Below are positions 1 through 5,625 of a DNA stretch of 11,846 bases, piece after piece. A program made the translations under genes and the position numbers. Below the pieces are notes generated by a model. It did not search any database, was not told where the DNA came from, and was given only the letters and a program-made list of their open reading frames with translations. This stretch comes from Acidobacterium sp. (GTDB taxonomy: Bacteria > Acidobacteriota > Terriglobia > Terriglobales > Acidobacteriaceae). Position 1 is the first letter of the stretch. Each line of letters starts with the position of its first letter. The stretch covers positions 831-12,676 of the forward strand of contig PMAM01000298.1 in assembly GCA_003152595.1 (NCBI GenBank), in the 5' to 3' direction.

Positions 1-341
1 GTCACATGCATGACCGTCGGGGTCAGTTCTCCGGCGATCTTGTACATATTGGGGATCATGAGCAGCAGGCCCTGGGAGGCCGTGAAGGTGGTGGCGAAGG
101 CCCCGCCCTGGAGGGCTCCGTGCATGGCGCCGGCGGCGCCGCCTTCACTCTGCATTTCAGCGACAACCGGGACCGAGCCGAAGATGTTGCGCTGGCCGTC
201 GGCGGCCCACTGGTCGGCGAATTCGGCCATAGGAGAAGAGGGCGTAATCGGATAAATAGCAACGACTTCGGAGAAGCGGTAGGCGACGGACGCGGCGGCT
301 TCGTTACCGTCGAAAATCGCAGTTTTCTGAGGGGTACTCAT
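1..341 (-). CDS. nifJ: Pyruvate:ferredoxin/flavodoxin oxidoreductase, N-terminal part (cut by window edge)
   Basis: Only the first 113 codons are in the window; the gene runs off the left edge. The family oxidatively decarboxylates pyruvate with CoA to acetyl-CoA and CO2 and passes electrons to ferredoxin or flavodoxin in the cytoplasm. The visible part is the start of the thiamine-diphosphate/pyruvate-binding domain. It shows YPITPSSPMAE at residues 30-40, EMQSEGGAAGAMHGALQGG from residue 62, and a later TTFTASQGLLLMIPNMYKIAGELTP stretch (seen in segments), all typical of single-chain PFOR. Thr33 and Glu66 match the substrate/cofactor residues Thr31 and Glu64 of the Desulfovibrio africanus enzyme by position and context. 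The start is well fixed: ATG at 341, with AAGGAG at 346-351 on the minus strand. It diverges from the nuo operon, which suggests a functional link through reduced ferredoxin; that link is inference. Whether the full multi-domain chain is intact cannot be seen here. Confidence 0.93.
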   Translation of the reverse strand, partial: MSTPQKTAIFDGNEAAASVAYRFSEVVAIYPITPSSPMAEFADQWAADGQRNIFGSVPVVAEMQSEGGAAGAMHGALQGGAFATTFTASQGLLLMIPNMYKIAGELTPTVMHV

Positions 342-462
342 GATTCTCCTTGGCTGGGGTTCAGGGTTGGGAGTGCAAAATCGTTAAAAGCCACAACATA
401 AAAGTCTGCGCTGCGGGCGAGTGGGTCGGCTGTGACAGGGAACACAAGTGTCAAAAGCAGGC

Positions 463-533
463 GGTAGCCTGTAGCCGATGGCCTGTAGCGGAAAGCGAGC
501 CAACGGCGAGCGGTAACCCGAGCGGAAAGCGAG
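463..533. repeat. Degenerate heptamer tract with a 13-bp direct repeat
   Basis: Four in-phase 7-mers follow one another at 463 (GGTAGCC), 470 (TGTAGCC), 477 (GATGGCC) and 484 (TGTAGCG). The 13-mer AGCGGAAAGCGAG then occurs twice, at 487-499 and 521-533. The TAGCC core recurs in the nuoA-nuoB gap. The tract lies in the divergent spacer and codes for nothing recognisable. The periodicity is seen directly; its origin (slippage, a repeat family or chance) is not. Confidence 0.55.
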
Positions 534-685
534 TCTGACGAGGGTTGGGGTTGCGGTGATGCGTCTGAGGGCTGCGGCAACGCACACGACTGTGCGAGGA
601 TGGAATGTTGCAGCGAATGGCAGCGAAGCGCGAGCCAAAAGCGAACAGACACAGCCGAATGGCAACAGCCGGACCAGGGCCGAGA

Positions 686-701
686 TGTGATTCGTATCAC
701 G
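686..701 (+). promoter_or_regulatory. CRP/FNR-type operator candidate upstream of nuoA
   Basis: TGTGATTCGTATCACG is a perfect GTGAT-N4-ATCAC palindrome (687-700). It differs by one base from the TGTGA-N6-TCACA consensus of CRP and has the TGAT-N4-ATCA core of FNR-like sites. Its centre is about 75 bp before the nuoA ATG. TAGGCT at 724-729 sits near the place of a -10 box for a class II activator site but is a poor match. Control of a respiratory operon by this superfamily would make sense. The regulator is not in the window. Confidence 0.5.
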
Positions 702-768
702 GAGGATCGTGGGTGGCGGCGCGTAGGCTCGCAGGAGTCACGGCTGCAGGCCGGAGAGTGGATTGTTG

Positions 769-1149
769 ATGATGGGACATGCTGAGCATCCCTGGCTGAC
801 GATCGTCGGGCTCCTGGTGGGCGCTGTGGCGTTTGGATTTACGCCGCTGGCGCTGGCGTGGCTGTGGGCAAGGGTGTTTTCGCCGAACAAGCCGGGCGCG
901 GAGAAGAATGCCACCTACGAGTGCGGGCTGGAGTCGAAGGGCGATTCCTGGACCGGTTTCGGCGCGTCCTACTACATCTATGCAATCGTTTTTCTGGTTT
1001 TCGACGTAGAGGCGGTGTTTCTGCTGCCCTTTGCGGTCGCGTTTACAGGACTGTCCCTGGGCGCGTGCCTGGCCATGCTGGTGTTCCTGCTGCTGCTGGT
1101 CGAAGGGCTGGTCTGGGCGTATGGGAAGAACGTGCTGACGTGGGCGTGA
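769..1149 (+). CDS. nuoA: NADH-quinone oxidoreductase subunit A (NuoA/ND3)
   Basis: Small membrane subunit of complex I, placed at the junction of the peripheral and membrane arms next to NuoH and NuoJ. From the ATG at 769 it has 126 residues and the usual three hydrophobic segments (about 10-33, 68-91 and 96-118). The TM1-2 loop carries YECG (residues 50-53). TM2 has FDVE, so Asp79 and Glu81 fall at exactly the numbers of the conserved E. coli residues. Four start codons in a row are possible: TTG 763, TTG 766, ATG 769 and ATG 772. GGAG at 753-756 is 6, 9, 12 and 15 bases from them, so spacing favours the TTGs and codon preference favours ATG 769; I chose ATG 769. It is the first gene of the operon and is followed by a 43-bp gap to nuoB made of heptamers. 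Confidence 0.93.
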   Translation: MMGHAEHPWLTIVGLLVGAVAFGFTPLALAWLWARVFSPNKPGAEKNATYECGLESKGDSWTGFGASYYIYAIVFLVFDVEAVFLLPFAVAFTGLSLGACLAMLVFLLLLVEGLVWAYGKNVLTWA

Positions 1150-1152
1150 AGA

Positions 1153-1187
1153 AGCAGGGAGTAGCCAATAGCCAGCAGGGAATAGAG
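1153..1187 (+). repeat. Five phase-locked heptamers filling the nuoA-nuoB gap
   Basis: The spacer is made of consecutive 7-mers: AGCAGGG at 1153, AGTAGCC at 1160, AATAGCC at 1167, AGCAGGG again at 1174 and AATAGAG at 1181. The last unit supplies the nuoB ribosome binding site (AGAGG, 1184-1188, 4 bases before the ATG). The 35-nt tract occupies nearly all of the 43-bp gap, as does the similar tract before nuoI. Confidence 0.7.
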
Positions 1188-1192
1188 GTTGG

Positions 1193-1825
1193 ATGGCGGA
1201 TGAACTGAAAGAGCTGAAGATCGAGCTGAGCAAGAACGGGATCTTCACGACGACGCTCGAGGAACTCTACAACTGGGGGCGGAAGAACTCCGTTTGGCCG
1301 CTGACGTTTGGGCTGGCGTGCTGCGCGATCGAGATGATCGCGACGACGATGGCACGCTACGATCTGGCGCGGTTCGGAGCCGAGGTGTTTCGGCCGTCGC
1401 CGCGGCAGGCGGACCTGATTATTGTGTCGGGCACGGTTACAAAAAAGATGGCGCCGCAGGTCGTGCGACTCTACAACCAGATGCCGGAGCCGAAGTACGT
1501 CATCGCGATGGGTGCGTGTGCGATTTCCGGCGGACCGTTCCGTGATGGTTACAACGTGCTGAAAGGGATCGACCGCTACATTCCGGTGGATGTACACATT
1601 CCCGGCTGCCCGCCGCGGCCGGAGGCGCTGATCCATGCCTTCATGACGCTGCAGAAGAAGATCGACGAGCAGGCGCTGGCCGGATCGGCGCGTCCGCGGC
1701 ACCTGAATAAGGATCTGCCGAGTGAGTTCCCCGTGCCGGCGTTCGGCGAGCATGGGCTGGAGCCGCCGCAGAATAACGAAGTGTTCCACGAAGCCGCGGG
1801 GAATCCGCTCAAGGTGATTCAGTAA
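1193..1825 (+). CDS. nuoB: NADH-quinone oxidoreductase subunit B (NuoB/PSST), cluster N2 subunit
   Basis: Peripheral-arm subunit that binds the last Fe-S cluster (N2) and hands electrons to quinone at the interface with NuoD and NuoH. The 210-residue product keeps the N2 ligands: the paired Cys43-Cys44 in FGLACCAIEM, Cys109 in GACAISGG and Cys139 in HIPGCPPRPE. The conserved FRPSPRQADL motif is at 66-75. The family core ends near residue 160. A further tail of about 50 residues, rich in Pro, Glu and Asn, follows and is not part of the core fold. The start ATG at 1193 has AGAGG at 1184-1188, contributed by the preceding repeat. The TAA stop shares one base with the nuoC ATG (TAATG), which implies translational coupling. 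Confidence 0.97.
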   Translation: MADELKELKIELSKNGIFTTTLEELYNWGRKNSVWPLTFGLACCAIEMIATTMARYDLARFGAEVFRPSPRQADLIIVSGTVTKKMAPQVVRLYNQMPEPKYVIAMGACAISGGPFRDGYNVLKGIDRYIPVDVHIPGCPPRPEALIHAFMTLQKKIDEQALAGSARPRHLNKDLPSEFPVPAFGEHGLEPPQNNEVFHEAAGNPLKVIQ

Positions 1826-2433
1826 TGGCGCTGCCGCCGGTCGAGCAGATCAAAGCGCAGATTGAGGCCGGCGTGCCCGGCGCGTCGGTGACGGTCATCC
1901 TGAATGGAAGCCCCTCGGCGCAGCACTCGTTGCTGCTGGATCCCGCGCATGCGCGAGCGGTGGCCGAGCTCCTGCGGGATCACAGCGAATGGCGGCTGGA
2001 CTATTGCACGCTGGTGACGGGCGTGGACTGGCCCGACACCGAGACGTCGGAGAAGGTCAAGGTCAGGAAGTTCGTGAAGGCCGCCGACGGCACGGAGTCC
2101 GAGCAGGAAGTCGACGAGGTTCGGAAGACGAAGGTGCCGGGGTATCTGGAAGCTGTCTATCACCTGTTCTCGATGGAGAAGAAGCATGGGCAGGTGGTGC
2201 TGCGGCTGCGGACGGGAAACCGCACCGACGACACGCACGTGCCGTCGCTGACGCCGGTGTGGCGCGGCGCGGAATTCCAGGAGCGCGAGGCCTTCGACCT
2301 GTACGGCATCGTCTTCGACGGGCACCCGGACCTGCGCCGGATTCTGATGTGGGACGGGTTCAAGGATTACCCGATGCGGAAGGACTATGTTCCGCCAGCG
2401 GATGAGATTCCGGTCATCGAGGTGCATTCGTGA
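1825..2433 (+). CDS. nuoC: NADH-quinone oxidoreductase subunit C (NuoC, 30 kDa)
   Basis: Structural peripheral-arm subunit that packs against NuoD. It is separate from NuoD here, not fused as in E. coli. The 202-residue product shows the family signature near the C terminus: ERE at 153-155, FDLYGIVFDGHPDLRR from 157, then PMRKDY at 183-188. The core (LDYCTLVTGVDW at 58-69, then YLEAVYHLFSM from 107) is split by about 35 charged residues (roughly 71-106, rich in Glu, Lys and Val), where many family members have a short link. AAGG at 1811-1814 precedes the ATG by 10 bases. The gene ends in TGA inside the GTGA overlap with nuoD, so the two are probably translated in a coupled way. Confidence 0.96.
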   Translation: MALPPVEQIKAQIEAGVPGASVTVILNGSPSAQHSLLLDPAHARAVAELLRDHSEWRLDYCTLVTGVDWPDTETSEKVKVRKFVKAADGTESEQEVDEVRKTKVPGYLEAVYHLFSMEKKHGQVVLRLRTGNRTDDTHVPSLTPVWRGAEFQEREAFDLYGIVFDGHPDLRRILMWDGFKDYPMRKDYVPPADEIPVIEVHS

Positions 2434-3572
2434 GAGACGCACTGCTGGACCGGCCGGTCTACGAGCCGGAAGAGGGCGAAATCATGGAAGTGTCGATGGG
2501 GCCGCACCACCCGTCGACGCACGGCGTCTTCCGCATGGATGTGAAGCTCGAAGGCGAGCGCGTGATGAAGCTGAAGCCGGTGTTCGGGTATCTGCACCGG
2601 AACCACGAAAAGATTGCCGAGCACGGCGCCTATCTGGCAGCGATTCCCTACACCGACCGCCTCGACTATCTGTGCTCGATGACGAACAACTGGGGCTACG
2701 TGCTGGCGGTGGAGAAGCTGGCCGGCCTGCAGGTGCCGGAGCGTGCCGAGTATCTGCGGGTCATCGTGGCGGAGCTGACGCGGTTCCAGAATCACGCGGG
2801 GCTGATCGGGTTCCTGCTGCAGGATATGGGCGCGAGCGGCACTCCGTTGATGTATGCCTTCCGCGAGCGGGAAAAAATTCTCGATCTGTTTGAGTCGCTC
2901 AGCGGCGCGCGGATGATGTGCAACTACATGCGCTTCGGCGGACTGCGCGTAGACGCGACGAAGGAGTGGCTGGACGAGGTGCGTGCGCTGATCGCGCTGC
3001 TGCCGGGGTTCGTGGATGAGTTTGAGGCGCTGCTGCGGGCCAACGAGATTCTGATGGCGCGCACCCAGGGCACAGGCGTGCTGCCGCGGGAGCTGGCCAT
3101 CAACGCCAGCGTAACCGGGCCGATGCTGCGCGCCAGCGGAGTGAACTACGACATCCGCAAGGTGGATCACTACGGGGTCTACGACCGGTTCAGCTTCAAG
3201 GTGCCGCTGGGCGAGCATGGCGATGTTTACGACCGCTACATGATGCGGCTTCTCGAAATGCGGGAGACGGTGAAGATCCTGGAGCAGGCGCTCAAGGATA
3301 TTCCGGAAGGTCCGGTGATGGACCCGAAGGTCCGACTGCGGGGATTGCGGCCGAAGGCGGGCGAGGCGTATGGGCGCATCGAGTCGCCGAAGGGCGAGCT
3401 GGGATTTTTCCTCATCAGCGATGGAACGGGGAACCCGTACCGGTACCGCGTGCGGCCGCCCTGCATGATCAACCTGACGATTCTCGAGGACATGTGCCTC
3501 GGGCACAACATCGCGGACGTGGTGATTATTTTGGGCAGCGTGGATATTGTACTGGGAGAAGTGGATCGGTGA
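2430..3572 (+). CDS. nuoD: NADH-quinone oxidoreductase subunit D (NuoD, 49 kDa)
   Basis: Hydrogenase-derived subunit that forms the quinone head-group site with NuoB and NuoH. From the GTG at 2430 it has 380 residues. MGPHHPSTHG at 23-32 includes His31, and DRLDY at 76-80 ends in Tyr80. With a constant offset of seven these correspond to the quinone-binding His38 and Tyr87 of Thermus Nqo4. HRNHEKIAE (56-64) carries Asn where many homologues have Gly (HRG). The C terminus ends GSVDIVLGEVDR, with the conserved terminal Arg. GAGG at 2419-2422 is 7 bases before the GTG, and the 4-base overlap with nuoC supports this start; an in-frame ATG at 2484 would remove 18 residues. A 41-bp repeat spacer follows before nuoI, where other operons place nuoE, F and G. 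Confidence 0.97.
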   Translation: MRDALLDRPVYEPEEGEIMEVSMGPHHPSTHGVFRMDVKLEGERVMKLKPVFGYLHRNHEKIAEHGAYLAAIPYTDRLDYLCSMTNNWGYVLAVEKLAGLQVPERAEYLRVIVAELTRFQNHAGLIGFLLQDMGASGTPLMYAFREREKILDLFESLSGARMMCNYMRFGGLRVDATKEWLDEVRALIALLPGFVDEFEALLRANEILMARTQGTGVLPRELAINASVTGPMLRASGVNYDIRKVDHYGVYDRFSFKVPLGEHGDVYDRYMMRLLEMRETVKILEQALKDIPEGPVMDPKVRLRGLRPKAGEAYGRIESPKGELGFFLISDGTGNPYRYRVRPPCMINLTILEDMCLGHNIADVVIILGSVDIVLGEVDR

Positions 3573-3577
3573 CGAAG

Positions 3578-3612
3578 AGTTTAGGGATCAGAGTTTAGAG
3601 TTTAGGAATTTG
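3578..3612 (+). repeat. Five phase-locked AGTTTAG-type heptamers filling the nuoD-nuoI gap
   Basis: AGTTTAG occurs exactly at 3578, 3592 and 3599, with in-phase variants GGATCAG at 3585 and GAATTTG at 3606. The 35-nt tract makes up almost all of the 41-bp gap. The junction of the last two units creates AGGAA (3604-3608), which serves as the nuoI ribosome binding site 5 bases before the ATG. Low-GC content sets it apart from the surrounding coding DNA. Confidence 0.8.
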
Positions 3613-3613
3613 C

Positions 3614-4279
3614 ATGCTGGGTGAAGGAATTATTCAGGGATTAGTCGAGACGGCGCGGAACTTCTTCGGTAGCTATGTGGAGAAGGATCGGCTGACCACG
3701 GTGCAGTATCCGGAGGAGCGGCTGCCGCTTCCGGAAGCATCGCGGGTGTTTCCGTTTCTGCTGTACGACGGGAAGGATCCGGACGCGGGGCTGCGCTGCG
3801 TGGCGTGCCAGATTTGCGAGAAGGAGTGCCCGCCGCGCTGCATCCACATCGAGAAGAGCAAGGACAAGAAGCCGGATTTTGTCGGCAAGATGCAGGTCTA
3901 CCCGGCGGTGTTCGACATTGACGTATCGGTGTGCATGAGCTGCCAGATCTGCGTGGAAGTCTGCCCCTTCGACGCGATCCGGATGGACAAGGTGTTTGAG
4001 CTGAGCACGGACAACCGGTTCCGGAAGCTGCTCTACACGAAGAAAGAGCTGTCCAAACCGAACGAGTACTACCAGAAGATTCACCCGCTGGAAGCCGCGG
4101 AAACCGACGAGCGCCGCGCAAAAGAAGCGGAAGAGGCGAAGGCCAAAGCCGCAGCGGCAGAAGCGGCGGCAAAGGCGAAGGCTGCGGCAGCAGCCGCGAC
4201 TCCGCCAGTTGGCGAAGCATCCGGCAACGGCGCCGCGGCTCCCGCAAAACTGGCCGAGACAAAGGGGTCACCGCAATGA
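3614..4279 (+). CDS. nuoI: NADH-quinone oxidoreductase subunit I (NuoI), 2x[4Fe-4S], with long Ala/Lys/Glu tail
   Basis: Ferredoxin-like peripheral subunit that carries clusters N6a and N6b and feeds electrons to N2 in NuoB. The 221-residue product has two CxxCxxCxxxCP motifs: Cys62, 65, 68 and 72, and Cys107, 110, 113 and 117. An extra Cys76 follows the first. An amphipathic N-terminal stretch precedes them, as in the family. From about residue 160 to the end there is a tail of about 60 residues. Its first half is Ala/Lys/Glu-rich and likely a charged helix; its second half is Gly/Ala/Pro-rich and likely disordered. This tail is absent from short NuoI proteins such as the E. coli one. Unusually the gene precedes nuoH. 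With no NuoG in the locus, NuoI may be the point where electrons enter; that is inference. It overlaps nuoH by ATGA. Confidence 0.96.
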   Translation: MLGEGIIQGLVETARNFFGSYVEKDRLTTVQYPEERLPLPEASRVFPFLLYDGKDPDAGLRCVACQICEKECPPRCIHIEKSKDKKPDFVGKMQVYPAVFDIDVSVCMSCQICVEVCPFDAIRMDKVFELSTDNRFRKLLYTKKELSKPNEYYQKIHPLEAAETDERRAKEAEEAKAKAAAAEAAAKAKAAAAAATPPVGEASGNGAAAPAKLAETKGSPQ

Positions 4280-5484
4280 TCTCAGCACGATCGGCCGATC
4301 AGGTTTTTGTCGCGCTCGATCACTGGATCGTTGGGCACGTACCGGCCCCATTCCAGACGCTGGCTTCGATTGTGATTGCGGTGGCGATGATCATTGTCGT
4401 TTTCGCGGCGCTGTTTGCGCTGACGACGGTCTTCGAAAGGAAAGGGCTGGGGCGGATGCAGAATCGCTACGGTCCGAACCGCGTGGGTCCGTGGGGCACC
4501 TTCCAGCCTCTGGCGGACGCGGTGAAATCGCTGACCAAGGAAGATGTTGTGCCGCACCGCGCCGATCACGTGGTGCACTACCTGGCCCCGCTGGTGCTGG
4601 TGGGCGTTGTGTTCCTGAGCTATGCGGTGCTGCCCGTGGGGCGCAACATGATCGCCGTCGACCTCGACACCGGGGTGCTGTACTTTTTCGCGGTAGGCGC
4701 GGCGACAGAGCTGGCCGTGTTCATGGCGGGCTGGTCGAGCCACAACAAATATTCGCTGCTCGGCGCGATGCGCGCCATTGCGCAGATGATCAGCTACGAG
4801 ATTCCGCTGATTCTGTCTTCGGTGGCCGTGATCATGATAGCGGGCACGCTGTCGACGGTGAAGATTGTCGAAGAGCAGGCGCGGTACACCGCCGGGATTG
4901 CGCACTGGAACGTCATCACCCCCTGGGGACTGGCGGGTTTCATTCTCTTCATGATCGCGGCGACCGCCGAGACGAATCGCAGCCCGTTCGATTTGCCGGA
5001 GGGCGAGTCGGAGATCATCGCCGGATACTTCATCGAGTATTCCGGTTTCAAGTTCGCGCTGTTCTTCCTGGCCGAATACATCGAAATGTTCGCGGTAAGC
5101 GGGCTGGCGATCACGCTGTTTCTGGGCGGCTGGTCGTCGCCGGTGAGCTTCCTGGCGTGGATTCCCTCCTGGTTGTGGTTCTTCGGCAAGCTGCTGGCGA
5201 TGATCTTCGGGTTCATCTGGGTGCGCGGAACGATGCCCCGGTTGCGCATGGATCAGCTGATGAACTTCGCGTGGAAATTCATGCTGCCGATGACCCTGAT
5301 CGTCATTCTTTCGGCGGGCATCTGGCGCTTTCTTTCGCCCGCAGTGGTAGGGCCGAGGCCGCTGGGCGGTGTGATACGCTGGCTGGTCTGTGCACTGGTC
5401 ATTTTTGCTCCTTATATATTGCTGGCGCGCAAACTGGAGCGCGGCCACAGCATGGAGAAGAGAACCTATCGCTTCGCGGAGTAA
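4276..5484 (+). CDS. nuoH: NADH-quinone oxidoreductase subunit H (NuoH/ND1)
   Basis: Multi-pass membrane subunit that forms the quinone access chamber below NuoB/NuoD and the first proton half-channel. The 402-residue product is longer than the E. coli protein (about 325). Signatures seen are ERKGLGRMQNRYGPNRVGP (54-72), SYEIPL (173-178), AETNRSPFDLPEGESE (231-246) followed by IEYSGF, and WVRGTMPRLRMDQLM (315-329). The main extra length is at the C terminus: after the usual last helix (about 335-352) there is a Pro/Gly linker, one more hydrophobic segment (about 366-384) and a basic tail ending RTYRFAE. AAAGGGG at 4261-4267 lies 8 bases before the ATG. The next gene is 152 bp away, the largest gap inside the operon. 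Confidence 0.97.
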   Translation: MISARSADQVFVALDHWIVGHVPAPFQTLASIVIAVAMIIVVFAALFALTTVFERKGLGRMQNRYGPNRVGPWGTFQPLADAVKSLTKEDVVPHRADHVVHYLAPLVLVGVVFLSYAVLPVGRNMIAVDLDTGVLYFFAVGAATELAVFMAGWSSHNKYSLLGAMRAIAQMISYEIPLILSSVAVIMIAGTLSTVKIVEEQARYTAGIAHWNVITPWGLAGFILFMIAATAETNRSPFDLPEGESEIIAGYFIEYSGFKFALFFLAEYIEMFAVSGLAITLFLGGWSSPVSFLAWIPSWLWFFGKLLAMIFGFIWVRGTMPRLRMDQLMNFAWKFMLPMTLIVILSAGIWRFLSPAVVGPRPLGGVIRWLVCALVIFAPYILLARKLERGHSMEKRTYRFAE

Positions 5485-5511
5485 TATAGGCGCGGAGCGG
5501 TCGAGCCGGCT

Positions 5512-5527
5512 GGTGATATGAGTCACA
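5512..5527 (+). promoter_or_regulatory. Second CRP/FNR-type operator candidate, nuoH-nuoJ gap
   Basis: GGTGATATGAGTCACA contains GTGA-N6-TCAC and differs by one base from TGTGA-N6-TCACA. It starts 27 bp after the nuoH stop, and its centre is about 117 bp before the nuoJ ATG. It has the same half-sites and spacing as the site at 686-701 before nuoA. I could not find a convincing -10 box at the class II distance. Confidence 0.4.
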
Positions 5528-5567
5528 GTCGCGCGGGTGCTGCTGTGAAATTGTTGAAGAGGCCCGG

Positions 5568-5586
5568 CGCGACGGACGTCGTCGCG
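5568..5586 (+). other. GC-rich hairpin in nuoH-nuoJ gap
   Basis: CGCGACG (5568-5574) pairs perfectly with CGTCGCG (5580-5586) around a 5-nt loop. No T run follows, so a terminator is unlikely. It could be an RNA stability or processing element, or simply chance in GC-rich DNA. Confidence 0.35.
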
Positions 5587-5600
5587 AGTCGGATCGCAAC

Positions 5601-5625
5601 CTCGGTGCAAAGACTTCGCGCCGAG
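5601..5625 (+). other. Hairpin just upstream of nuoJ
   Basis: CTCGGTGC (5601-5608) pairs with GCGCCGAG (5618-5625), with one G-U wobble and a 9-nt loop. It ends 11 bases before the nuoJ ATG at 5637, a gene whose own Shine-Dalgarno signal is weak. It could influence nuoJ translation; that is inference. Confidence 0.35.

Larger units (their letters stand above)
342..768. other. Divergent intergenic control region between nifJ-like gene and nuoA
   Basis: About 430 bp with no convincing gene. Open frames on both strands here give low-complexity, Arg/Ser/Pro-rich translations without good start sites. Next to the minus-strand gene lies a locally AT-rich stretch (about 375-405). A TTGACA on the minus strand (449-454) could be a -35 element, but I see no good -10 at normal spacing. 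TGACA (433-437) and TGTCA (449-453) form a loose inverted repeat. CGCACA (581-586) and TGTGCG (591-596) form a perfect 6-bp stem with a 4-nt loop. GCGAATGG (613-620) and CCGAATGG (655-662) recur 42 bp apart. The clearest elements, a heptamer-like tract and a CRP/FNR-type palindrome, are listed separately. Confidence 0.6.

Noticed and set aside
433..453. TGACA/TGTCA inverted repeat with TTGACA on the minus strand as the promoter or operator of the nifJ-like gene
   Set aside because: No -10 box at 16-18 bp spacing and arms of only five bases; kept only as a remark in the spacer entry.
581..596. CGCACA-CGAC-TGTGCG hairpin as a terminator or operator
   Set aside because: A perfect but only 6-bp stem without a T run, over 170 bp from nuoA and 240 bp from the divergent gene; not distinguishable from chance.
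338..700. Open frame on the minus strand across the divergent spacer (120 codons) and a short plus-strand frame at 350-538
   Set aside because: Low-complexity translation partly created by the heptamer-like repeats, no plausible ribosome binding site, and overlap with the likely promoters of both flanking genes.
1153..1187. Possible CRISPR or other repeat-spacer array in the heptamer gaps
   Set aside because: Units are 7 bp, contiguous and degenerate with no spacers, and lie within an operon.
4209..5489. Long plus-strand frames overlapping nuoH (4209-5489) and nuoL (6522-8285) in another register
   Set aside because: Compositions are Arg/Ala/Gly-rich with no motifs, while the overlapping frames encode clear NuoH and NuoL.
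4282..5610. Long open frame on the minus strand opposite nuoH (442 codons), and similar ones opposite nuoD and nuoM1
   Set aside because: The translations are Arg/His/Gln-rich and lack any family pattern. They mirror well-conserved complex I genes in GC-rich DNA, so they are antisense shadows.
5568..5625. Rho-independent terminator after nuoH
   Set aside because: Two stems are present, but neither is followed by a run of T, and the operon clearly continues in the same direction.
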